Positions 8,030 through 15,955 of a stretch of 27,836 nucleotides of DNA are shown here, in pieces. Each line of letters opens with the position of its first letter. Positions within the stretch are counted from its first letter, which is position 1. The position numbers were made by a program, and so were the translations under genes. This DNA comes from Cylindrotheca closterium. Lineage: Eukaryota; Bacillariophyta; Bacillariophyceae; Bacillariales; Bacillariaceae. The notes beneath the pieces were generated by a model. It made no database searches, was not told where the DNA came from, and saw only the letters and a list, made by a program, of their open reading frames with translations. The DNA lies in NCBI GenBank assembly GCA_933822405.4, contig CAKOGP040002380.1, forward strand, positions 1 to 27,836, written 5' to 3'.

Positions 8030-9711
8030 TACAAAATATTGGCACTGTCCACAATGGATAACAGTAGTGCTAGCTGTGCTTCGGTCCACTTAAAGTCTTC
8101 CTTGTGCAAAAGTATAAGGTCCTCGAACTTTCTATAAACCAACTTCAGCAATGCTTGTTGTTGGGCAATATCTGAACCCACCAAGCAAGCAACAATATTC
8201 TTCATGTGATTGGCTTTCTTATTCTTGGCCGACTGCGTCAAGGCAGTGAAGTCTTTTGCTGGCTGAGATAAGAGGGCGTAATGCTTTTCAATCACTCGAT
8301 TCTTCGTATTTTTGAAACTGAGTTTTGAGATTTGTTCTTGTGATGTCTTTGATTCCTCCAAAGTCTTACTGGTGATAAGATGGCAGAGCTCATTTATTAT
8401 AGAACTCCTATCATTCTTGTCCATTGCGAGTCTCTTGCAAAAGATTTCCACAACGAGTTTGTCTTCCTTGTGCATGGTTTCTTCCGGCGAAAGATCCACT
8501 GCCACTTCAGGTGCATTTTCTTCTTCAATCCAAGAGATACCCGAGTCCCCACTTTCAGAGTTGTTGGATGGTACGATATCTTGGATACCTATCAGAAGAG
8601 CGGCAGGTGACTTCGTTTCAATCAACAGTTCGCCGCTTTCAGAGTCATTTGCTGGCACAAGATCTTGGATTGCTCTCGGAAGAGTGTCATCTGTCTTTAC
8701 TTCGATCAACAATTTGGCGCTTTCAGAGACGTTGGTTGGCACAATATCTGGGATAGCTCTCAGAAGGGGGCCAGGTTTGAGCTTTCTGAGCTGGTTGTCG
8801 GAGCAACCTGCCACTGAACGTATGGCGAACTCTCTCTTTGTGCTCCGTGAACACAACGCATCGATTGCAAACAAGAACATCTGCATATTGATATCCCATT
8901 TAGAAGGCTTTGGTTTTTGTCCAAAGACGCACTTGAAAAATGGATCACTTTTGCTGTAAACGTCATTCAGATACTGAGGCAAGGGGTCAGGTTGTTTTGA
9001 TTCGCTTTTGGGTCTGCATTTCGCTGATAATGTGCACTTTTGCATGAAGGTGCGCATTAGTTCGGTTGTTTCAATGCTATTGTTGTTTGATGAATGAAGG
9101 GAGAGGAATTCTTTGATTGCCCGAGTGCAAGCATCCTTCATTTCCTTGCTAGAGCAATCTTTGCAAAAAGCCGTTGCAAGAAGTTCCCATGGATCCACAT
9201 TGTAATCAGATGGGAGACCACACAACAAATAACCAAGTGCACAAAGGAATAGGCGTATACAAAGCGGGTAGTATCCAATCCCCTTCATGTGAAATTGGTT
9301 CTTTAGATTCGGGTATGTGCGACACATCGTCTCTTTTAGAGACTGCTCTTGGTATTCGTTGACTAAATGAGACTCGAAAGGATGTGGTTTTCTTTTCCTA
9401 CCAGCAGTTTTGACTGGTCTCCATGGCAATGATTTCAGGAATGCTTCAGCAAAACTTGCCATTCGAGCTTTGCTTGTATCAGCTGATGTGCTCATCTCTC
9501 CTTCAATGTCATCATCAATGTAGTTTTTGAAGCTAGCACTAGGTTGAGCTGTTTCTTCATTCGGTGTCACTTGGGGTGCTGGGGCTCCTTCATGTCCATC
9601 TCCCGTATTGAAAAATCTCGTGTCAACAGTTGGTACCTTTCCAGCATCTGGTGTCACCACTGTTTCCCCAACACCATCACACGATGTACAGCCAACTTCA
9701 ATTGATGACAT
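8029..9711 (-). CDS. ORF1: transposon-associated protein of unknown function, 560 aa
   Basis: The ATG at 9711-9709 opens the first gene of the inverted-repeat unit; it ends with TAA 8031-8029, overlapping the ORF2 start. I recognise no domain. Visible features are: an acidic Ser/Thr-rich first 85 residues; a basic stretch VKTAGRKRKPHP (about 100-111) that could bind DNA or direct nuclear import; scattered Cys pairs (CTSC, CKDC, CTLSAKC) not forming a clean zinc finger; a predicted helical region with a hydrophobic patch at 148-165 (YPLCIRLFLCALGYLLCG); a 28-residue tandem repeat (316-388); and a helical C-terminus. Its strand, position and the stop-start coupling suggest expression on one mRNA with ORF2, so an accessory transposition protein is the reasonable inference. 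A single gene split by a frameshift, or by an intron near GTAATG, is the alternative. Confidence 0.65.
   Translation of the reverse strand: MSSIEVGCTSCDGVGETVVTPDAGKVPTVDTRFFNTGDGHEGAPAPQVTPNEETAQPSASFKNYIDDDIEGEMSTSADTSKARMASFAEAFLKSLPWRPVKTAGRKRKPHPFESHLVNEYQEQSLKETMCRTYPNLKNQFHMKGIGYYPLCIRLFLCALGYLLCGLPSDYNVDPWELLATAFCKDCSSKEMKDACTRAIKEFLSLHSSNNNSIETTELMRTFMQKCTLSAKCRPKSESKQPDPLPQYLNDVYSKSDPFFKCVFGQKPKPSKWDINMQMFLFAIDALCSRSTKREFAIRSVAGCSDNQLRKLKPGPLLRAIPDIVPTNVSESAKLLIEVKTDDTLPRAIQDLVPANDSESGELLIETKSPAALLIGIQDIVPSNNSESGDSGISWIEEENAPEVAVDLSPEETMHKEDKLVVEIFCKRLAMDKNDRSSIINELCHLITSKTLEESKTSQEQISKLSFKNTKNRVIEKHYALLSQPAKDFTALTQSAKNKKANHMKNIVACLVGSDIAQQQALLKLVYRKFEDLILLHKEDFKWTEAQLALLLSIVDSANIL
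8548..8766 (-). repeat. 84-bp in-frame tandem repeat in ORF1, 2.6 copies
   Basis: It encodes residues 316-343, 344-371 and 372-388 of ORF1, built on (L)LRAI-x-D(I/L)VP-x-N-x-SES..LLIE. Copies differ at many positions but keep length exactly, so the array is under frame constraint. The hydrophobic DIVP plus acidic SES pattern could be a short binding motif. Confidence 0.75.
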
Positions 9712-9983
9712 ACAGGAATACCTTTGTTTGAAGGGAAGTCTGAAGCTTCATTCAAGCTTTCTAGCAACTCAAAGCTTGCCATCTTGCGGGTTAAAAATTT
9801 GAAGGCTCAAAGAAATTTCCAGATTTTGTGGGATATCAAAGACACGCCATCCGCGCAAACATTATTTTTATTTTATGTGTTGTATCTAACCCGTTTGGTT
9901 GACTCGTCCGACCATACGCTAAATAAACTTCATTTCAAGAGGTATTCGGTGCGTTAGACTCACTAGACTCAAATATATGACAC
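9712..9983 (-). promoter_or_regulatory. upstream region of ORF1
   Basis: This is the 272-base margin between ORF1 and the right terminal repeat. It carries three AAGCTT palindromes in 35 bases (9743-9748, 9754-9759, 9772-9777), the first inside the 10-bp palindrome TGAAGCTTCA. Placed just upstream of ORF1, they could be promoter or transposase-binding sites. No TATA box in a convincing position was seen. Confidence 0.3.
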
Positions 9984-10046
9984 ATACGACTACTTCCAAA
10001 AAAACGGGATGGATCCCGAATAACATTCCCGGTTTGATCCACTGTG
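9984..10046 (-). repeat. right terminal and subterminal inverted repeat
   Basis: Read inward from 10046 on the minus strand: CACAGTGGATCA (10046-10035), a 22-base gap, CCATCCCGTTTTTTTG (10012-9997), then AGTCGTAT (9991-9984). All three blocks match the left end exactly. The gap ends CGGGAT next to CC-ATCCCG, so a 6-bp hairpin is possible, echoing the foldback at the left end. Confidence 0.75.
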
Positions 10047-10050
10047 CGGA
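10047..10050. repeat. right copy of putative target-site duplication CGGA
   Basis: This direct repeat of 4069-4072 immediately follows the right terminal repeat. Confidence 0.45.
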
Positions 10051-10364
10051 CATCCAACCCAACAGGTTCGACTCATACGAACGAAAGGCAAGCCATATCG
10101 CGCCGGCATGTCACTTTGTGTCAATGTCAGCAAGACAGGGTAATTTTCATAAATAAGGACAAGGGGACAGACGGGTGTCACCGCTCTCTCAAGCGGGTTA
10201 CGTGCCAACACAAATGTATCAAAAAATAACGGTCATCGTCGTCTGCACGCGGAATGAAAAAGCTCGAATCAAATTTGCACACGATTCAAATTGGCGTTGC
10301 AAGCACTGCATCCTCGTACAACAGTGAATACAACGGATGTGGAATCTGGAATCCACAACTCTGA

Positions 10365-10470
10365 AATTCCATTTCCGCATCATGCGGAAATAGAATTTCC
10401 ATTTCCGCATGATGCAGAAATAGAATTTCCATTTCCGCATCATGCGGAAATGGAATTTCCATTTCCGCAT
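10365..10470. repeat. 30-bp tandem repeat of nested palindromes, 3.5 copies
   Basis: The unit joins AATTTCCATTTCCGCAT and CATGCGGAAATAG; copies 2 and 3 start at 10394 and 10424, and the fourth is partial. Within each unit ATTTCCGCAT faces ATGCGGAAAT. At the junctions GGAAATGGAA faces TTCCATTTCC with a one-base centre. The whole array can extrude as consecutive hairpins. Confidence 0.85.
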
Positions 10471-10960
10471 TCGGAAGCTGGAGCCAAAAGGTTTCTTTAA
10501 GGGAAAGAAAAATTGGGGGAAGTATTTGATTGCATATGCCAAAAGATACCGGTAGGGAGTGGAGAATGCCAAAAGAAAATGTCAGGAGAGATATATGAAT
10601 ACAACTAGCTTTGGGTGCCTCAGCTCCCATAGTTCTTGTATCCCTCCGGTGGCTAGATACTAGCTCCTGTTCCGATAGCAATCTATTGACACTATAGTAA
10701 ACTATACATATTCAGCATTACACAACATCCAAGATCAATCGCTGATCAGATCAAGGGAATATTTCAGTGCTTACAATCCTCCTCTCTCCCAAATCTCCAT
10801 TTATCAAAATGGTAATTGGGGCAGGTGTTACTGATTCGTGTTGGAGTATGTTGACAGTGTAGTAGCCCAAGGTGAAAGTCTCATTATGAAGTACAAGAGA
10901 CAGGTTATGTTTGGGGGAGATTTGGGGGGAGACTTTTCTGTATCAAAAGCTGGCTCTCAC

Positions 10961-10995
10961 TCGGAAGCTGGTTTCTGCACCGTGCGGAAATGGAA
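10961..10995 (+). repeat. dispersed relative of the 10365 array
   Basis: TCGGAAGCTGG (10961-10971) and TGCGGAAATGGAA (10983-10995) both occur in or beside the 10365-10481 array (TCGGAAGCTGG at 10471-10481), in the opposite order. This suggests a fragment of the same repeat family. Confidence 0.5.
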
Positions 10996-11163
10996 ATCCT
11001 ATTTCTGCACCGGAAGCTAATGTGGCAACAACGGTTTCAGTCGTCTACTCATATGGCGAGCATTCATCCGTTGGCCAGTGCTGGATATTCCGGCAGGTGT
11101 TTGAAGGCGAGGTCTATTTTGGCAAATTGCATCGCTAGAATTTAACGGCTGGCGGTTGCCCCA

Positions 11164-11275
11164 AGATCAGTCTCTCAGCGAGCGTCAGAAGTTTTCTTGC
11201 ACCTCTTCGTACATTTTGTACCACAATCGCCAAAACTTTTTTGACGCAAAATACAAAATTCACGGAGACTGATCT
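11164..11275. repeat. 11-bp perfect inverted repeat spanning 112 bases
   Basis: AGATCAGTCTC (11164-11174) is the reverse complement of GAGACTGATCT (11265-11275). CCC lies near the outer left edge and GGG near the outer right edge. A GCGTCA...AAGTTTT pattern follows inward on both arms, so this may be a small degraded foldback element. Confidence 0.5.
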
Positions 11276-11664
11276 CGGGACTACCGCTGGTCAAGCAGGT
11301 CAAGCGGGAATCGACAGGCGATCCCGCTGGCAATGGGACCCGTCTGTCCGTGTGTAACCCATATTTCGGAAAATTACACCGTCTTGCAGATTTCCCTAGC
11401 GCGAAACCGTAGTGCTTCACCGTGAGTCGCAGTCAGTGCAATCGCATCGCATCGTCGCGCGTGCATCCGTTTTATCTTATATTATTTTTCTTCCCACGGC
11501 ATTTACCGCGCGGTCATCATTATTGTCATCATCATCAGAGATCGTTCAGAATGTTACAACAGGGAGATATTAATAATAGTTAGGGCAAGCAAAGACATAT
11601 CACCAATCGAGACTTCTACAGTACAGTAGCTTCGAACGCAAGAGTGTCCGTCCACTCCATCAAG

Positions 11665-13443
11665 ATGACCACTTTCTTTACGTATTTCGGGGGAAAGCAA
11701 GATGAACGAATTCCCATGGAAGTGGAAAGGCTTACCATCGATCCTGCGGTCCAAGACTTGCCAGCTGAATGTTGCAAGAAGCGTCTGAAGCTGAAGCAAG
11801 TCACCTTCACTGAATCGTCCGAAGCTGAAGGAGGGGGTCTGAAAACCATTGGAAGAAATGCCTTTCGATCTTGTCCTGCCTTGGAAACGATTACGCTACC
11901 TTCCACTGTGCAAGTCATTCAAGGGTACGCCTTTGGATTTTGCTCGGCACTAATGGAGGTTCACTTTCCTGAAGGATTGAAAAGGATTGAAAGACGAGCA
12001 TTCTTCACTTGTTCCGCCTTGCAAGCAGTTACGATCCCCTCTTCCTTGGAAATGATTGAATCCTACACATTTCATTCTTGTAGCGCCTTGAGGGAAGTGG
12101 ACATGTCGAACGCGTTGCTGACCAGGATCGGCACTTATGCCTTTCATTCCTGTTCGTCATTGGAAAGTATCAAGGTTCCCAAAACAGTCGAGATCATTGA
12201 TGAGTATGCCTTTCTTCGATGCCGGTCTTTGGCGAATGTTCATCTGTGCGAAGGACTGAAAGTTCTTGGGCCCGGTGCTTTTTCTGGCTGCCGTTCCTTG
12301 TCCTCCATCAAGATTCCTTCCACGGTCAAAGTCATTCGAGTTCATACCTTCTTTGAGTGTAAATCACTCAAAGAGATTGAGATACAAGAAGGAACTGTCG
12401 AATTGGGAGAACACGCGTTCGAAAAGTGTACCTCCTTGAAGGCAATGGCATTGACAAAATCCATCCAATCGATTGGCTTTTGCGCGTTCAATCGATGCGA
12501 AAGCTTGATTTCCATTGAACTTCCTGCTCCTCCTACTGCTGCTACTGCTACTACTCTAGCTGACGATGAGTTGTGGATCCAAGAAGGGGCCTTTCACGAA
12601 TGTCATTCATTGGCAAACATTTGCTTGCCACGACCGCCCAAGAATTATAATGAACAAGACCAGCAAAGCAGCAGCAGCAGCAGCAAGATTCATTACACGT
12701 GCTTTGACGAATGTCATTTGCTACAAGAGGAATATGGAGTTGAAAATACCGTACTCGGACTATCCTCTCGATTCAATGCCTATCCCGTTCACAAGCTCTG
12801 TTATTATGCCTCCTCTACGACTCCGGAGGCATTGAAACAGCAAATGAAGGCAATGGACTGGAATCAAGAGAACCGACAAATCGAGCAACAAGCCTACCAG
12901 CAAGACCTTACAGATCCATTTGGAATGACCCCGTTCCACATTTTATTCTCGGCGGCCAAGTGCCGGAAAGACTTGCTGCAGATTCTTTTGGAGGAATGTC
13001 TGGTCAACATGCTCGATTGGAAGGATAAAAGTGGAAACCTAGCGACGGACTTCTTGGGATGCATATGGACCGAGTCGTGGAGATCCATGTTTCAAATGGT
13101 ACTTCAAAAATGGATGGTAGACTCCATATCCAGTTGGGGTCTAGAGCGATGGAGGCATGACATGACAGCTCGTGTAAATGCCATATATGAGGTAGATGAC
13201 AGAGCCGAGAGAGAAGAAATGATTCTCAATACCCGTGCCGTACTTGAAGGATATGCCAATCTAGAGAAAACTAGCCTACTGGAGTTGGCTCTGTGGAAAT
13301 TTGAAATGTCGTTGGCAAGCAACAAGAATAATGATGATTCGTCACTAAATGGATCAGCAGCAGGTGTGGACCGCGAGGTTGCTCGAACGACATGTGGAGC
13401 CTCCTTTGTGCTGCCAAATATAGTGACATTTTGGAAATCCTAA
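11665..13443 (+). CDS. BspA-type leucine-rich repeat protein, 592 aa
   Basis: The start is ATG 11665 (MTTFFTYFGGK); the frame upstream offers only a GTG. Residues about 50-320 hold some ten 23-residue LRR_5/BspA repeats of the form I...AF..C.(S/A)L..I.IP..V..I. They form a solenoid with no signal peptide or membrane segment, so a cytosolic or nuclear binding protein is likely. A Ser/Gln-rich insert follows (near 330-345). The C-terminal half begins LCYYASSTTPEALKQQMK and contains DPFGMTPFHILFSAAK, LLEECLVNMLDWKDKSGNLA, a partly ankyrin-like module that follows BspA repeats in many diatom proteins. These proteins form large families in diatoms; the function is unknown. The gene is single-exon and convergent with the glycosyltransferase, 108 bases apart. 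Confidence 0.85.
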   Translation: MTTFFTYFGGKQDERIPMEVERLTIDPAVQDLPAECCKKRLKLKQVTFTESSEAEGGGLKTIGRNAFRSCPALETITLPSTVQVIQGYAFGFCSALMEVHFPEGLKRIERRAFFTCSALQAVTIPSSLEMIESYTFHSCSALREVDMSNALLTRIGTYAFHSCSSLESIKVPKTVEIIDEYAFLRCRSLANVHLCEGLKVLGPGAFSGCRSLSSIKIPSTVKVIRVHTFFECKSLKEIEIQEGTVELGEHAFEKCTSLKAMALTKSIQSIGFCAFNRCESLISIELPAPPTAATATTLADDELWIQEGAFHECHSLANICLPRPPKNYNEQDQQSSSSSSKIHYTCFDECHLLQEEYGVENTVLGLSSRFNAYPVHKLCYYASSTTPEALKQQMKAMDWNQENRQIEQQAYQQDLTDPFGMTPFHILFSAAKCRKDLLQILLEECLVNMLDWKDKSGNLATDFLGCIWTESWRSMFQMVLQKWMVDSISSWGLERWRHDMTARVNAIYEVDDRAEREEMILNTRAVLEGYANLEKTSLLELALWKFEMSLASNKNNDDSSLNGSAAGVDREVARTTCGASFVLPNIVTFWKS

Positions 13444-13551
13444 GTGGTGCAATTGCAATATCCTATATTAAAATAATGGGGATATACCATTTTTGGAAAT
13501 CAAAACTACACATTTAGACTGCTATACTACTGTATCATCATCATCAAAATC

Positions 13552-14560
13552 CTATTTGTTCATACCAGACTTGGGCGGTGGCCAATCGTTGCATTTGGCT
13601 TCATCCAAATGCGTAACAAACGCCGCAAATGGACCATGGATCATATCATGACATACTTGAATGCGATATTGTTCGGCCATTGCGGAATCTTTCACCATTC
13701 CCTTTCCTCCAATCTTTTTATAACCCAACCAATATTCGTCACCGCGGTGGCGGCTCGAATGTGATGCAACATAATCTCATGAGTCGCATTCAAACTTTGG
13801 GAAATAGCTCCGCGATTGTACCTTCGACACCAATGGACTCCTGCAACATCGCAGAGTTGGGCCTGATAAATCATTTTGGGTCTTTTGGCATCGATATAGG
13901 TCCCAAGGGTATCATCCCACCGATGTACATGATCCATGGCCATGCGGTAGGGTCGAAATGTGGGTAAATCGAATTTCCGGTTGGTCGGAAAGGGGACCGA
14001 CCTCATACGCAATGCTCCAACGGGCTTGTCTTTCTGTCTCTTATTGTTTGCGTCTTGGTCATATCGTGACAAGAAGGATCGCAATGGATATTCTTCTTCT
14101 TTGTCTCGTCTCGAGGACTCATCGTTGTTACCACGAATTTCCACAAACTCGTCCACATCTAGGGTCATTATCCATTTGACACCATATCGTCGCAATCGTG
14201 ACAAACATTGATTCTGCATGGCTTCTTGCCACATGCTTGCCCCCAAAAAGGGTGCACTAAAGTTGGCATACTTCATGAAATCGTTCCATCGAAAATTGTA
14301 AGGAATGTACGTGACGTCGTCGACGTTTGGTAATACTAAATAAGTAGTACGAGTAGTGGATTGTGGTTGTAGTTGTATGGAAAGAAGTGATGTCGATGGT
14401 AATTTTCCATTACTCGTCGTCGTCGTCGTCGTTGCCGTATTGACAAAGACCCAAAAGTGTTGAACTCCCAATCGTTTGTAATGGGCGTAATATTCGGCAA
14501 ATTGGACAAGCATGGCCGAGGCGTCGTAACCATACAGGACGGAACACATTGCCAACTGAA

Positions 14561-14591
<31 letters not shown>

Positions 14592-15437
14592 GGGACTTTG
14601 TGGCGTTGTTGGTGGTTTTCCATATTGTTGTTGCTCTATGGCATCGCAATCCATGAGTGGTTTCAATTGATACAAAGTCGTGACATGCTTCTTGGTGGAA
14701 GAAGGAAATGAGTCGTTGGTCCACACTTGAATGTCAACATCCTCCTCATCATAATCATGATTATGTTGCTGAATACTCGTCAGATTGCAGTGTAGAAAGA
14801 ACAAATGGGATTTGCTGACGTGATGCACCATTGCCGGTTCATGATAGGTGCCATTAGTACTGCTATTGGTAGTACCACAATACCAATGGAAATGTTTGAG
14901 AACTAAACCTTGGGTCTTTTCACTGTTGGTCCATTTCAAATGCTCGCTGAGAAACTGAATTTGCAAGATTCCATTGGGCAGCCTAGATACCCAATCCAGA
15001 ATGGGCAGTTCTTGTTGAATCCAATGGGCAATTTGCGGTTGGAGCCAGCGCTCGATTTGCAATCGACATGTAATCATTGGATCATCCTCATTGATACTGT
15101 TACTGTTGTTGTTATTGCGTGATGATGGAACCATTGCTATTGGACGTGCTGTCATGCTGTTGTTGTCGTTGTTGTTGCTGCTGTCGTTGCTGTTGTTATT
15201 AGAGTCCTCACGATTCTTAGGGGAATGGCTGATGATGCGAGACGACCGCAAGGAGACATCCTGACCATAAATAATATTAGTATGAGGAGTAGTCTTTGAG
15301 TATTTTTCTTCTTGTCCTTCCAGTAGGTTTCTTGTCGACAATACAAGATTTCCAATCAGTGGAAACACGGTGATTATCAGAAAAAGGAGGCGGAGAGAGC
15401 AAGCATTGTATTGTCGATGGTTATTATTGCCGTCCAT
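13552..15437 (-). CDS. GT92-like glycosyltransferase, C-terminus frameshifted
   Basis: ATG 15437 gives a short cytosolic tail, a signal anchor (14-34) and an Asn/Ser-rich stem, so it is a type II Golgi-type enzyme. The catalytic region resembles GT92 (DUF23): LAMCSVLYGYDASAMLVQFA, EYYAHYKRLGVQHFWVFVN (295-333), then TLDVDEFVE with the metal-binding D427-x-D429. It is expected to transfer a sugar from a nucleotide donor to a glycan. The frame as sequenced stops at 13692 after 581 codons, but its last 20 residues look wrong. From about 13755 the next frame reads SRHRGDEYWLGYKKIGGKGM and runs on to TAG 13554-13552 with natural-looking text ending PPPKSGMNK. One base appears to be missing near 13755 (CGA-GCC where CGA-AGC would join the frames). 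This is either an assembly error or a real truncating allele. No slippery site is present. Confidence 0.75.
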
Positions 15438-15623
15438 CCACTTGCTTCAAAATGGCAGCTCTCGCTCATATGCCTTCCATATTTTTATGAATAATAAGGT
15501 GCTGATGTGAGTGGCATCTCTGGTCCTGAAATCTGACATCTGTTATCGACTCATAGGATCGGAAAAAGATTCTGATTCCTCTTCTGCTGCCGGACAGATG
15601 ACCAGACAAAGTGTTCCGATGTG

Positions 15624-15734
15624 TGACGTCGAACAAGCTTTTGTGTACCATCCTGCTTACGTGGCATGTGATGTGGTAGGGTTTTCACGTAACATCAAGA
15701 CTGGTTGACGTCACGAATTTGATTACCTACGTCA
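15624..15734. promoter_or_regulatory. cluster of five ACGT-core sites, including TGACGTCA
   Basis: The cores are: TGACGTC 15624-15630; ACGT 15659-15662; ACGT 15687-15690; TGACGTCA 15706-15713; ACGTCA 15729-15734. TGACGTCA is the palindromic CRE/bZIP site. TGACGT and ACGTCA are the elements described as CO2/cAMP-responsive in diatom carbonic anhydrase promoters. The cluster sits 222-332 bases upstream of the plastid membrane protein gene. Confidence 0.5.
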
Positions 15735-15863
15735 CTTTTGGATTTGTTGTGCCTGCAGGACCTCAAGCAGGATTGTTGCGATTTTTCAAAAACTTCGAAA
15801 TTCTCACATCACACAAAAACAAACTTATTAGGTCTTCTCAGAAGCAAAAGGTGTTTTGGTTCG

Positions 15864-15887
15864 TTCATTCATTCATTCATTCATTCA
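15864..15887. repeat. ATTC microsatellite
   Basis: About six tandem ATTC units lie in the probable 5' leader of the gene starting at 15956. Confidence 0.9.
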
Positions 15888-15955
15888 CAAGCTGATATCA
15901 ACACAACACAATCCAAAACAATCAAAAGCTCACGCTAATCATCCAATCTATCTCC

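Larger units (their letters stand above)
4073..10046 (-). mobile_element. putative two-gene DNA transposon with inverted termini
   Basis: A 5,974-bp unit is bounded by inverted repeats. CACAGTGGATCA at 4073-4084 is matched by its reverse complement at 10035-10046. CCATCCCGTTTTTTTG at 4137-4152 is matched at 9997-10012, and AGTCGTAT at 4163-4170 at 9984-9991. All three are in mirror order. CGGA flanks both edges directly. Inside are two minus-strand genes, 8029-9711 and 5093-8029, joined by TAATG; the second resembles an RNase H-fold transposase. Non-coding margins of about 1.0 kb (left) and 0.3 kb (right) separate the genes from the termini. The genes are open end to end, so the element is young, active or under selection. 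I cannot place it: CACAGTG termini recall Transib/RAG and CMC elements, while the C-terminal transposase motif also recalls KDZ and hAT-like families. Confidence 0.7.
10051..11664. other. gene-free, repeat-bearing intergenic region
   Basis: This is 1.6 kb with no supported gene. It contains the palindromic 30-bp array (10365-10470), a related scrambled copy (10961-10995), an 11-bp inverted repeat (11164-11275), one CCTACCGGTAT motif (10546-10556, minus strand) and the leader of the LRR gene with a CAT/ATT-rich tract near 11513-11540. Short frames across the array translate the repeat itself (AEMEILFPHD type) and are not convincing genes. Confidence 0.5.
15438..15955. promoter_or_regulatory. 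divergent promoter region, ACGT-rich
   Basis: This is 518 bases between the minus-strand glycosyltransferase and the plus-strand plastid membrane protein. It contains the ACGT-core cluster (15624-15734) and an ATTC microsatellite (15864-15887) in the leader of the plus-strand gene. Short frames here show no domain. Confidence 0.5.

Noticed and set aside
10365..10470. CRISPR-like array
   Set aside because: Units are contiguous with no unique spacers, and the setting is eukaryotic.
10286..10681. 131-codon minus-strand frame across the palindromic array
   Set aside because: Its repeated AEMEILFPHD peptide is only the translation of the 30-bp DNA repeat; the start and flanks look non-coding.
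10165..11349. 12-base inverted match GGACAGACGGGT (10165-10176 and 11338-11349) as ends of another element
   Set aside because: The match does not extend beyond 12 bases, has no flanking duplication and no gene between; chance is plausible at this distance.
13740..13770. Programmed -1 frameshift in the GT92-like gene
   Set aside because: No heptameric slippery site or following structure is present; a missing base is simpler.
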